Source: JACQAI01 sp035507915 (lineage in GTDB: Bacteria > Pseudomonadota > Alphaproteobacteria > Elsterales > Elsteraceae). Taken from it: 14,716 nucleotides of DNA. The stretch covers positions 1 through 14,716 of the forward strand of contig DATJNS010000186.1 in the NCBI GenBank assembly GCA_035507915.1, in the 5' to 3' direction. The translations under genes were made by a program, and so were the position numbers. Below are positions 1 to 7,544 of this stretch, piece after piece; within the stretch, counting starts at the first letter, position 1; each line of letters opens with the position of its first letter. The notes beneath the pieces are model-generated. The model did no database searches. It saw nothing but the letters and a program-made list of their open reading frames with translations, and was not told the origin of the DNA.

Positions 1-285
1 GCCGATTTCTTCGCTGGTCTCCTGGACCGCTAACGACATGCCGTACTTGCTGAGCGCGGTGCGCAGCCCCCACATGTCGCCGAGCAGGAAGTTGCTTCGC
101 TTCAAGTTGTAAAGAAAATCGAACGGCCCGCCGGTCGGTCCACCGGACTGATAGGAGTCCGGATCGACCGGTATGACGACCGGCGGCGGCGCAGCGATCC
201 CGGCACTGGCCCACACGGCCACCGACATCCCGATCGCCGCCGAGGAGACCCACCGTCGGGACGTTCCCACTACAAACCCTGCCAT
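1..285 (-). CDS. OprB-like porin, N-terminal part (cut by window edge)
   Basis: Only the first 95 residues are inside the window; the gene runs off the left edge. The start is the ATG at 285-283; an in-frame stop lies upstream at 336-334. The N-terminus has an Arg pair, a hydrophobic stretch and a small-residue signal peptidase site before Ala-Pro-Pro-Pro (about residues 12-32), so export is expected. Residues after about 50 (FLYNLKRSNFLLGDMWGLR and what follows) match the full porin at 6034-7521, 30 of 42 positions identical, and that is what identifies the family. OprB-type porins are outer-membrane beta-barrels for diffusion of sugars and other small solutes. Substrate is unknown here. The gene is divergent from the small lipoprotein gene and has its own promoter at 333-362. 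Signal peptide and paralogy are seen directly; porin function is inferred from the paralogue. Confidence 0.82.
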   Translation of the reverse strand, partial: MAGFVVGTSRRWVSSAAIGMSVAVWASAGIAAPPPVVIPVDPDSYQSGGPTGGPFDFLYNLKRSNFLLGDMWGLRTALSKYGMSLAVQETSEEIG

Positions 286-332
286 GGCCCTAGCCGCGAG
301 CGAACCAGATGCGAATGAAAATGCGTCGCAAT

Positions 333-362
333 CTTATAGAAGGGCTCGGGCGACTGCGTCAA
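333..362 (-). promoter_or_regulatory. Sigma70-type promoter of the left-edge porin
   Basis: Read on the minus strand there is TTGACG (362-357), an 18-base spacer and TATAAG (338-333). The -10 ends 47 bases before the ATG at 285, which leaves a short leader. Both hexamers are close to the sigma70 consensus, and the match is the best promoter I can read in the window. Assignment to the porin follows from position and orientation. Confidence 0.55.
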
Positions 363-458
363 TATTGTTGCCCGACCGGCGCGTCGCTGGCGCTTTCGTG
401 CGCGGACCTGCGTCGAACTTATGCGGGCTCCGTCAGCGCCACCGATCAAGGCATGTGG

Positions 459-725
459 ATGGACGGGCGCTCGCGGATGGACCTCAGCCTGAGCCTGGCG
501 CTGAGGGTGGGCTACGTGGCGGTCGCGCTCACGGGATGTGCGTCACCACCAGATTTGAGCCAGACGGACCAAGCCACCTGCGCTGGCCGCGGCCTGCAGC
601 CCGGAACACCCGAATTCCAGGCCTGCCTGCAACAGGCGGCCGCGGCTCGGTGCACCGGCGGGCCAAGCGCATCTTTCCATATAAAGCCGCATCCGGAGCC
701 GCCCGGCTGTTGGAGCGATCCGTGA
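459..725 (+). CDS. Small predicted lipoprotein (88 aa)
   Basis: The frame is open further upstream, but translation from the ATG at 459 fits best. An AAGG lies about 7 bases before it, and it places a basic n-region (R4, R6, R16) and a hydrophobic stretch directly before the lipobox Leu-Thr-Gly-Cys (C27). ATG 477 is an alternative. After the lipid-modified Cys comes a motif C-x-G-x-GLQPGTPEFQACLQQ, seen in many small alphaproteobacterial lipoproteins of unknown role, then a Pro/His-rich tail with HIKPHPEPP. The function is unknown. The gene is divergent from the left-edge porin. A decayed copy of its last 93 bases lies at 12079-12166. Its coding status is supported by the lipobox and by that related sequence; the start is uncertain. 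Confidence 0.55.
   Translation: MDGRSRMDLSLSLALRVGYVAVALTGCASPPDLSQTDQATCAGRGLQPGTPEFQACLQQAAAARCTGGPSASFHIKPHPEPPGCWSDP
633..725 (+). repeat. Copy 1 of a diverged direct repeat (lipoprotein gene 3' end)
   Basis: These 93 bases encode the C-terminal part of the small lipoprotein and its stop. They align with 12079-12166 in the same orientation: the gapped alignment shows a 6-base deletion and a 1-base insertion in the distant copy, with most other positions identical (about three quarters by eye). Protein-level similarity is clearest in QAAAARC-GGPS and HIK-HPEPP-C. Confidence 0.7.
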
Positions 726-1177
726 CTGTCTGTCGGGCGACCTGGAAAACTGGACCAGCTCCAGTTCCGGATGTCGTTTGATACGTTACCTCAGAGTGCG
801 TTTTCGCTCGTCCGCCTGCTGTGACGTGGCCGGTTCCGAGCGGCGCGCGCGACCGACAAGCTCAGCCCCGGTTGCAATCCAAAGCCGCCGGATAGCAGCT
901 CGCTCGTGCAGCTGGGCGTGCGCCTGGCGCATGTTCGCAGTGTGTTTAGAGCAATTCCAATCTAACCCCGCAGCACCGACTTGATAGAGACCATGGTGGT
1001 CGTCAGACGATCTCGGCAGACGTGAGCGGAACGCGATGGGAGAGAGAGCATGCCAGATGAAAGCAAGTACCCGGTGACGACAGCCGGTTAGTTCCGAAGC
1101 ATTCTTCGAACGAAATTGGGAGACCGAGCCGCTGCGTGTCCGCCGCGCACAGCCTGCGACCGAGCCGGCGGGGCTTA
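726..1177. other. 452-bp stretch without a supported gene
   Basis: Between the small lipoprotein stop and the receptor stop on the other strand I see no frame with a recognisable protein, RBS or domain. The only longer minus-strand frame (786-1181) would start at a TTG overlapping the receptor's stop and reads as Arg/Ser-rich low-complexity sequence. A short hairpin (CGAAG-CATT-CTTCG, 1095-1108) lies about 70 bases past the receptor stop but has no U-tract. The stretch may be a decayed or purely intergenic spacer. Confidence 0.5.
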
Positions 1178-3583
1178 TCAAAACGTCACGCGCAGGCCGC
1201 CAAACACCGCGATCGGCGGCGCCGGCATCAGGAAGCGATTGTCGACGCCCGGTCCGTTCGACATCGCGCCGGCCGGGATGCCGGATGCGCCGACGCCGGT
1301 CGGGTCGCCGTATTGCGCGAACGTGGCGTAGCGCGCGTCGAGCGTATTCATGACGTTGGCGAACAGCGCGACGTTCTGGGTGACCGAGTAGGTGCCGTGG
1401 AGGTTGAGCACCGCGTAGCCCGGCAGCGGCACATTTTGGTTGGTCTCGTCGCCGCGCAGAAACTGGCTGCTGAAGTAAGACAGTATGCCGCCGACCGTGA
1501 CGCTCGACGTGACGCGATAGTCGGCGCCGACCTTGATCTGGTGCTCGGGAATCTCCGGCAAGCGGTCGCCGGGCACGACGTGGATGTTGCCGTTGGCGTC
1601 GGCGAACGGGTTGCTGGGCGAGGGCAGCGTCAAGCTCGATTCAAAGGCCGCGTCGACCAGGCTGTAGTTGCCATAGACCGACCACTTGTCGTCCTTGTAG
1701 GCCATACCGGCCTCGATGCCCTGGCGGCGTGTGGCGCCGATGTTTTCGAAGAATGCTGTGCTGATGGACGCGGCGACACCATAGATGTCGTCGGTCAGAT
1801 CGCTGCGGAACAGGCCGAGGTTCCACGTGAAACGGCCTGGCGCCGCCGCGGGCAGCGCGAAGCTGCCGCGTAACCCGGTCTCGTAGGTGTGCGCGACGAC
1901 CTGGCGCAGGCGCGGCGGGTCGGACGACAGCGATGATGGCAGCACACACGGCTGCGTCGGGTTGGAGCACTCGATCTCGCTCGGCGTCGGCGCGCGGTTG
2001 GCCTCGGAGTAGCCGGCATAGGCCGTCAGGCCCTCGTTGATTTTGTAGGTGGCGCCGATCGCGGGGTTGAACCGGCTGTAGGAATTGTCGCCTGTGAGAT
2101 TCGACCCGAGCTGATCTGTCAGCCCGATCTGGGCGAGGTTGTAGCGACCGCTCATCGTCAGGGCGAGCGCCGGCGTCAGGTCGACGGTGTCGGTCAGAAA
2201 GACGCCGTAGTAGTCGTTGGCCGCGCTCAGGCTGACCGGCGTGGCAACGAAGCCGGTGTTCTCCGGCGTGTTGACGAAGAAGCCGGACGGCTGCACTTGC
2301 AGCGCGGCGTTGATGACGCCGACCTCCGCCGACGAGCTGAACGCCGTCGTCGCATGGTCGTAGCTGCCGCCGAAGACGAAATGGTTTTCGTGCCCGAGAA
2401 GCGCGCCGGTATAAGTCGTCTGCAGCGTGCCGCCCATGCCGACGGTGTGGATCGTCTCGCGATCGTTCTCGCCTATCGGCACCGTGCCGCCGTTCGACAG
2501 ATCCGGGATCGTCGAGCCGGTCGCGGCGACGGTAGGCGTCGTGCCGTCGGACTGGCACAGGAAGCTGCCGGACGCGCAGGCGGTGTAGTTCGTCGTGTTG
2601 CCGTTCAGCACCGACTGGTGGAACTGCCGGCGATAGGCATTGGCCTCGAAGGCGAGCGTATCGGTCGCCTGGTAGCTGCCGTTCAGGGTGACGAACAACA
2701 GATTGTTGAAGTTGTTCTGCGGCGTCGTGAAGTCGAGCGTGCGGTTGACCGCGAGCTCCTGCTCGGGCGTGGTGCCTTCGCCATAGAGCTTGTTGTCGGC
2801 CCCCGTGAAGCTGACGTCGAGGGTAGCGCGCTCGCCGCGCGCGCCCACATCGGTATAGACCTGCTCGACGTGATCGGGCGAGAACTGTCGCCAGCCGTCC
2901 GAGTCGTATTTGTGGCCCGCGACGTACGCGGCGAAATTGCCCGCCTGCGCGCCGTATTGCAGCGAGAAACTGCGCTGGCCGAACGACCCGCCGGCGAGCT
3001 CGCTCTCGAAGCCCTGGTAGCTGAAACCGTTCTTCATCGTGACGAGCGCCGCGCCGCCCAGCGCGTTGAGACCGTAGACCGGGTTCGAGTTGACCAGGTC
3101 GACTCGGTCGATCGCGATGTCGGGAATCAGGTCCCAATTGACCGTGTCGCCGAACGCCTCGTTGATGCGCACGCCGTTCTGATAGACCGCAAGACCCTGG
3201 GGCGTGCCGAGCACCGGCGAGGCTGTGAAGCCGCGGAACATGATGTCGGGCTGGAAGGAATCGCCCAGCGTGTTGTTCTGCGTGACGCTGCCCACCTGAT
3301 CGTTCAAGGCGTTCAGCAGGCTCGGCGAGCCGGACCGTGCGAGATCGGACGTGGTCAGGCTCTGCACGTTGGCCGGCACCTTATCGCGGTCGATGCCGAC
3401 GCCGGGCAGCGGCGTGACGCCAATCACGACCACCGTCGGCAGGGTGACGGACGCCGGCTCCGGCGTCTGCGCGCGCGCCGGCACGCCGAGCCATAGGCTC
3501 ACGACGACCAGCGGCGCGATTGCGCCCGCGCGCCGCCGGCGGTCGCGCGACGTGGCCCTCGGATCTCTCCTTCCTGCGCGCAT
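1178..3583 (-). CDS. TonB-dependent outer-membrane receptor (801 aa)
   Basis: A ligand-gated outer-membrane barrel that imports a scarce substrate using TonB-ExbBD energy. The N-terminus is basic (residues 1-20), then hydrophobic to a PARA-Q cleavage site near 38. A TonB-box-like LPTVVVIG is at 48-55, the plug runs from about 65 to 185 (IMFRGF, GLAVYQNGVRIN, PVYGLNALGGAALV), and the barrel continues to the C-terminal VTF ending in Phe, the BAM signal. Length is typical of the family. Two Cys pairs (C336/C343 and C539/C546, the latter after GYSEANRAPTPSEIE) are likely loop disulphides. It is divergent from a histidine kinase and response regulator, so the pair probably controls it. Cargo is unknown; iron-siderophore is the default guess but nothing shows it. 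The start is odd: a strong AGGAAGGAGAG lies a few codons inside the frame, downstream of ATG 3583. Confidence 0.93.
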   Translation of the reverse strand: MRAGRRDPRATSRDRRRRAGAIAPLVVVSLWLGVPARAQTPEPASVTLPTVVVIGVTPLPGVGIDRDKVPANVQSLTTSDLARSGSPSLLNALNDQVGSVTQNNTLGDSFQPDIMFRGFTASPVLGTPQGLAVYQNGVRINEAFGDTVNWDLIPDIAIDRVDLVNSNPVYGLNALGGAALVTMKNGFSYQGFESELAGGSFGQRSFSLQYGAQAGNFAAYVAGHKYDSDGWRQFSPDHVEQVYTDVGARGERATLDVSFTGADNKLYGEGTTPEQELAVNRTLDFTTPQNNFNNLLFVTLNGSYQATDTLAFEANAYRRQFHQSVLNGNTTNYTACASGSFLCQSDGTTPTVAATGSTIPDLSNGGTVPIGENDRETIHTVGMGGTLQTTYTGALLGHENHFVFGGSYDHATTAFSSSAEVGVINAALQVQPSGFFVNTPENTGFVATPVSLSAANDYYGVFLTDTVDLTPALALTMSGRYNLAQIGLTDQLGSNLTGDNSYSRFNPAIGATYKINEGLTAYAGYSEANRAPTPSEIECSNPTQPCVLPSSLSSDPPRLRQVVAHTYETGLRGSFALPAAAPGRFTWNLGLFRSDLTDDIYGVAASISTAFFENIGATRRQGIEAGMAYKDDKWSVYGNYSLVDAAFESSLTLPSPSNPFADANGNIHVVPGDRLPEIPEHQIKVGADYRVTSSVTVGGILSYFSSQFLRGDETNQNVPLPGYAVLNLHGTYSVTQNVALFANVMNTLDARYATFAQYGDPTGVGASGIPAGAMSNGPGVDNRFLMPAPPIAVFGGLRVTF

Positions 3584-3660
3584 GGGCGCTCGCCGGTCCC
3601 CTCGGCTTCTTCGTTGCCGCGGATTGGGCCACAGCGCGGGTCTGCCGCGCTATTGCGCGA

Positions 3661-3697
3661 CTTCCCGATTTTCCGGGGAAATCTTCCCGATTTCCCG
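3661..3697. promoter_or_regulatory. Candidate operator in the receptor/kinase divergent region
   Basis: CTTCCCGATTTTCC (3661-3674) recurs as CTTCCCGATTTCCC (3683-3696) with 13 of 14 bases equal and a period of exactly 22 bp, two helical turns. The first copy overlaps a 17-bp near-palindrome, GATTTTCC-G-GGGAAATC (3667-3683). Three half-sites on one face of the helix between divergent genes is the layout expected of a transcription factor site. The neighbouring LuxR/NarL-type regulator is the obvious candidate, but binding is an inference. Confidence 0.5.
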
Positions 3698-3783
3698 ACC
3701 GGCGCGTCCCGTGGCATCCTCGACAGGTCGGGGCTGGTGGGAGCGGCGCCGACGGGAGCGACGTCCACGGGGAGCGCGCACCC

Positions 3784-5148
3784 ATGTCAATGCGGTTTCG
3801 CCTGATCGGGCTGGTGGCCGTCGTGCTGCTGTTCAGCCTTGCCGTGGGCGGGTTGATCGCGTGCGTCAACGCGTCGCGCTCGGTGCGCACCGAGATGGGC
3901 TCGGCGTTGCAGGTCGCCCGGCAGACCGTCGACAACGCCGTGCGCGGACTCCAGAGCTCCGCCGATCCGCGGCGCGATCTCGACGGCTTGGTCGCCTCGT
4001 TCGCCGCCAACCGGCATCTGCGCGTCGCCGTGACGGGCGGCGCCGAGGCTGCCGCGCTGCCGGTCAGCGACCGCGCGCCGTTCGGCGAGGTGCCCGGCTG
4101 GTTCGTCTGGCTGGTCGGGGTGGCGCCGCTGACCGACCGCCTACCGGTCACGATCGGCGGCCGTCCCTACGGCACTTTTGTGATCAAGACCGATCCGCGC
4201 AACGAGATCCTCGAGGTGTGGAACGAGGTGAGCGAGAGCGTCGCCGTCCTGACGCTGTTCTGCGGGCTGACGATCGGGCTCATCTACCTGTCGATCGGCC
4301 GCGCGCTGCGGCCGCTCGATCGTCTCGCCGCGGCGTTCGATGCGATCGCGCGCGGAGACTACCAAACCCGCATCGACGACCGCCTGACGCCGGAGCTGTG
4401 GCGTCTGCGCGACAATTTCAACCGCATGGCGGCGCGCCTCGCCGAGAGCGCCTCCGAAAATCGACGATTGACCGAACAGCTGCTGACCTTGCAGGAAGCC
4501 GAGCGCAGCGACATCGCGCGTGATCTCCACGACGAGGTGAGCCCCTTCCTGTTCGCCATCAATATCGATCTCGCGACCATCTCGCGGCTCGTGAAGGAGC
4601 GGCGCACGGCCGAGCTGTCCGACCACGTGCACTCGGTGGCCGACGCCGTGCACCACATGCAACGCGAGGTCCGCAGCCTGCTCGGCCGACTGCGGCCGAT
4701 CGGGCTGGCCGAGTTCGGCCTGGCCGATTCGATCGGCAGCATGGTCGAGTTCTGGCGCCGTCGGCACCCCGAGATCGAGTATCGGGTGAGCGTCTCGCCG
4801 GATTGCCAGCGGCTCGGCGAGCTCGCCGATACGACGATCTATCGCGTCGTCCAGGAAGCACTCAGCAATGCGGTGCGCCACGGCCGGCCGACGCGCATCG
4901 CGGTGTCGATCGACCGGGGGCTCGACCCCGATACGGGGCGCGACGCGACGACGGTGCAGATTGCCGACGATGGTGAAGGCATGCGCGAGTCGTCGAGCGT
5001 CGGCTACGGCCTGCTGGGCATGAGCGAGCGCGTCAGGGCGCTCGGCGGTCGCTTGACTTTCGGCAACCGGTCGGCCGACGGTTTCGGCGTGACGGCGATC
5101 GTACCGTGCGCATCGACACCGGCCGCATTGGCCACCGTCGCGTCATGA
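3784..5148 (+). CDS. Sensor histidine kinase, NarX/UhpB type (HisKA_3)
   Basis: A 454-residue membrane sensor that autophosphorylates and passes phosphate to the response regulator encoded next to it. The start is ATG 3784, with GGAG at 3771-3774. Order: membrane segment about 7-28, a periplasmic sensor region about 29-150 with no family I recognise, a second membrane segment about 152-172, HAMP about 172-224, then the HisKA_3 dimerisation helix with the phosphoacceptor H249 in ARDLHDE. The HATPase domain follows: N-box EALSNAVRHG (358-367), G1 DDGEGM (395-400) and G2 GYGLLGM (407-413). All catalytic boxes look intact. It overlaps the regulator by ATGA and is divergent from the TonB-dependent receptor at 1178-3583, suggesting that it senses something linked to that receptor's cargo. 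Confidence 0.94.
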   Translation: MSMRFRLIGLVAVVLLFSLAVGGLIACVNASRSVRTEMGSALQVARQTVDNAVRGLQSSADPRRDLDGLVASFAANRHLRVAVTGGAEAAALPVSDRAPFGEVPGWFVWLVGVAPLTDRLPVTIGGRPYGTFVIKTDPRNEILEVWNEVSESVAVLTLFCGLTIGLIYLSIGRALRPLDRLAAAFDAIARGDYQTRIDDRLTPELWRLRDNFNRMAARLAESASENRRLTEQLLTLQEAERSDIARDLHDEVSPFLFAINIDLATISRLVKERRTAELSDHVHSVADAVHHMQREVRSLLGRLRPIGLAEFGLADSIGSMVEFWRRRHPEIEYRVSVSPDCQRLGELADTTIYRVVQEALSNAVRHGRPTRIAVSIDRGLDPDTGRDATTVQIADDGEGMRESSSVGYGLLGMSERVRALGGRLTFGNRSADGFGVTAIVPCASTPAALATVAS

Positions 5149-5819
5149 AGCTCCTCGTCGTCGACGATCATCCGGTCGTCCGCGCGGGCCTGCGGCGCCT
5201 GCTCGCCGCCGAGCCGCGGGTCGAGATTCGCGAGGCGGCCACGGGCCAGGAAGCGCTCGGCGTGTTTCGGGAGTTTCGCCCCGATCTCGTGCTCTTGGAC
5301 CTGAACCTGCCGGGCATCGGCGGCTTGGAGGTGATCGGCCGGCTCAAGGCCGAGGATGCCAAGGTCCGCATCCTGGTCTTGAGCATGCACGACAACCCGA
5401 TGTACGTCGCGCGCGTCCTGCAGGCCGGCGCCAAAGGCTATGTCAGCAAGAACGCGCCGCCCGAGCAGATCGTCGAGGCGCTTAACCGGGTAGCCGCCGG
5501 CCAGAGCTACATCGAGCACGAGATCGCGCAGGAACTCGCGCTTTGGAACGTGCGCGCGTCCCCCCATCCGCTGAAGGACCTCTCGTCGCGTGAACTCGAG
5601 ATTCTGCGGCTGCTCGGCGACGGTACGAGCCTGCCCGAGATCGCGGACGCGATCGGCGTCAGCTACAAGACCGTCGCCAATCACTGCAGCCAGATCAAAG
5701 CGAAACTTGGCGCGGCTCGCACTCCGGACCTGATCCGCATCGCGATTTCCTATGGGATCAGCACCAGAGATACGAGCCTTGCGGATTCAATGCCCGAGGA
5801 GAACAAGTTACAACCCTAG
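5145..5819 (+). CDS. Response regulator, NarL/LuxR type
   Basis: A 224-residue transcription regulator paired with the kinase upstream; the ATG at 5145 overlaps the kinase stop (ATGA), so the two are translationally coupled. The receiver domain (1-120) has the acidic pair D7-D8, phosphoacceptor D52 in LLDLNLPG, S80 and K102. The C-terminal LuxR helix-turn-helix (about 145-205) shows LSSRELEILRLLGDG and a recognition helix around SYKTVANHCSQIKAKL. The frame is open upstream to 5106, but translation from 5145 starts exactly at the family's usual MKLLVVDDHP. Likely targets are the divergent receptor promoter (site at 3661-3697) and possibly the porin operon downstream; both are inferences. Confidence 0.94.
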   Translation: MKLLVVDDHPVVRAGLRRLLAAEPRVEIREAATGQEALGVFREFRPDLVLLDLNLPGIGGLEVIGRLKAEDAKVRILVLSMHDNPMYVARVLQAGAKGYVSKNAPPEQIVEALNRVAAGQSYIEHEIAQELALWNVRASPHPLKDLSSRELEILRLLGDGTSLPEIADAIGVSYKTVANHCSQIKAKLGAARTPDLIRIAISYGISTRDTSLADSMPEENKLQP

Positions 5820-6033
5820 AGTGGGTGGTTTCCGGTACCATTCCAGTGCCGCCGTCGGCGGGCGCATCCACGAGCCACCTGCCATGCGTCGTCCGGCGCA
5901 ACCGCGTCGCCGAGGCGGATGTCGCTGCCGATCCAATCAAACTCCCCCCAGGTCGAGCTCCGTCGGTGATGAAGAGCGGCTGGATCGGAACCAATCCTGT
6001 GGAACGCCGCGCCCACAACTTGAATGCTCGCAC
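5820..6033 (+). other. 214-bp leader region of the porin operon
   Basis: No gene or clear sigma70 promoter is visible. The porin frame is open through this stretch only because the DNA is GC-rich; nothing in its translation resembles a protein. One TTTCCGG at 5829-5835 resembles the core of the putative operator at 3661-3697, but a single 7-mer is weak evidence. Confidence 0.4.
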
Positions 6034-7521
6034 ATGACGCGCGCTGTGCCGCCCTGTAGCGCCAGTATGAGGCGTCGAGCTGCCCTCGGGATGCTCGGGT
6101 GGCTGGTGCTGGCGGTGGCCGCATCCGCTGCCCGTGCGGCGCCGCCGCCGGTCACCGTCCCGACCGACACCAGCGCGCTGGGCGAGCAGGCCGGCGAGGG
6201 TGGTTTCGGGTTCCTCGAAAACCTCGAGCGCAGCAGCTTCCTGCTCGGAGACATGTGGGGGCTGCGAACCGCGTTGAGCCGGTATGGGCTGTCGCTCGGC
6301 CTGCTCGAGACCAGCGAGGTTCTCGGCAACCCGACCGGCGGCATCCGCAAGGGCGCCGAGTATGACGGCCTGACCCAGGCAGTCCTGCAGATGGACACCC
6401 AGCGCGCCTTCGGCTGGTACGGCGGGCTGCTCAATGCCAGCGCGCTGCAGAACCACGGCCGCGATCTGACGGGTGACAATCTCGACGCACTCCAGACGGC
6501 GAGCAGCATCGCGGCGGATCGCGCGACGCGTCTGTGGGAACTTTGGTACCAGCAGAAACTCCTGGTCGAGGATCGGCTCGACATCAGGCTCGGGCAGCAG
6601 AGTCTCGACCAGGAGTTCATGCTCAACCCGAGCGCCCAGCTGTTCATCAACAGCGCCTTCGGTTGGTCGACGCTGTCGGCGACCGACTTGCCGGGCGGCG
6701 GACCCGTGGCGCCGCTGTCCGCGCTCGGCGTGCGGGTCCGCGCACGCCCCCTCAACCCGTTCACCATCTTGGCCGGCGTGTTCAACGGCAGCCCGGTTGT
6801 CGGCAACCCGGCCGACCCCCAGCGCGCAAACCCGTCCGGCATCGGCTTCCCGGTCGACGGCCGCATCCTTGCGATCGCGGAGCTCCAGTACTCATACCCG
6901 GCGCTGGGCGATTACGTGTATCCGAACCAGTCCGAAGTGCTGGCGCACATCTATCGGGTCGGCCTGTGGTACGACAGCGAGCGGTTCGCCGATCAACGTT
7001 TCGACACGGCCGGCCTGTCGCTCGCGAATCCAGCCAGCAGTGGCAATCCCCTGACGCATCGCGGCGACATCGCCGCCTATGCCGCCGCCGACCAGATGGT
7101 GTGGATCTACGACAAGGACAACAACCGCAACGTCAGCGTGTTCGGCCGCTTCACGGGCACGCCCTACGAGGATCGCAATCTGATCGACTTGAGCGCGAAC
7201 GCGGGTTTCATCCTGCGGCAGCCGCTCGCCTATCGGAATGACGACACGTTCGGTATCGGCGCCGGCTGGGTCCACATCAGCCGCCAGGCGGCTGGGCTCG
7301 ACCGCGACACCGCGGCGTTCACCGGTATGTTTTCGCCGGTGCGCAACTCGGAAACCTATGTCGAGGCCACCTACCTCTACCAGGCGCTGGCCTGGTGGCA
7401 GGTGCAGCCGGACCTCCAATATCTGTTCTCGCCGGGCGGCGGCATCGCCAATCCTGCCGACCCCGGCAAGCGCGCTGGCAATGCGGTCGTGTTTGGCCTG
7501 CGCACCAACATCCTGTTCTGA
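6034..7521 (+). CDS. OprB-like carbohydrate-type porin
   Basis: Outer-membrane beta-barrel channel for passive diffusion of small solutes. From ATG 6034 it is 495 residues; ATG 6067 (484 residues) gives a cleaner signal peptide (MRRRAALGMLGWLVLAVA, cut near ARA-A), and neither has a good Shine-Dalgarno. The mature N-terminus is APPPVTVPTD, then FLLGDMWGLRTALSRYG, shared with the left-edge porin. The barrel has alternating hydrophobic strands, a QQSLDQEFMLNPSAQLFINS segment as in OprB-family proteins, RVRARPL, and a C-terminal LRTNILF ending in Phe. Length fits OprB. A predicted lipoprotein gene follows after 23 bp, so the two are probably one operon. Substrate specificity cannot be read. The response regulator gene lies 214 bp upstream in the same orientation. 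Confidence 0.88.
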   Translation: MTRAVPPCSASMRRRAALGMLGWLVLAVAASAARAAPPPVTVPTDTSALGEQAGEGGFGFLENLERSSFLLGDMWGLRTALSRYGLSLGLLETSEVLGNPTGGIRKGAEYDGLTQAVLQMDTQRAFGWYGGLLNASALQNHGRDLTGDNLDALQTASSIAADRATRLWELWYQQKLLVEDRLDIRLGQQSLDQEFMLNPSAQLFINSAFGWSTLSATDLPGGGPVAPLSALGVRVRARPLNPFTILAGVFNGSPVVGNPADPQRANPSGIGFPVDGRILAIAELQYSYPALGDYVYPNQSEVLAHIYRVGLWYDSERFADQRFDTAGLSLANPASSGNPLTHRGDIAAYAAADQMVWIYDKDNNRNVSVFGRFTGTPYEDRNLIDLSANAGFILRQPLAYRNDDTFGIGAGWVHISRQAAGLDRDTAAFTGMFSPVRNSETYVEATYLYQALAWWQVQPDLQYLFSPGGGIANPADPGKRAGNAVVFGLRTNILF

Positions 7522-7544
7522 GCCATGATGATTGGCGGCGCCCG

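Noticed and set aside
1095..1108. CGAAG-CATT-CTTCG hairpin as terminator of the left receptor
   Set aside because: Short stem, no U-tract, 70 bases past the stop.
786..1181. Minus-strand frame of 131 codons
   Set aside because: It needs a TTG start overlapping the receptor stop, has no Shine-Dalgarno and reads as Arg/Ser-rich sequence with no domain.
2297..3496. Long plus-strand frame of 399 codons inside the receptor gene
   Set aside because: It is antisense to a gene with clear TonB-receptor motifs, and its Arg/Val/Ala-rich composition is what GC-rich antisense frames give.
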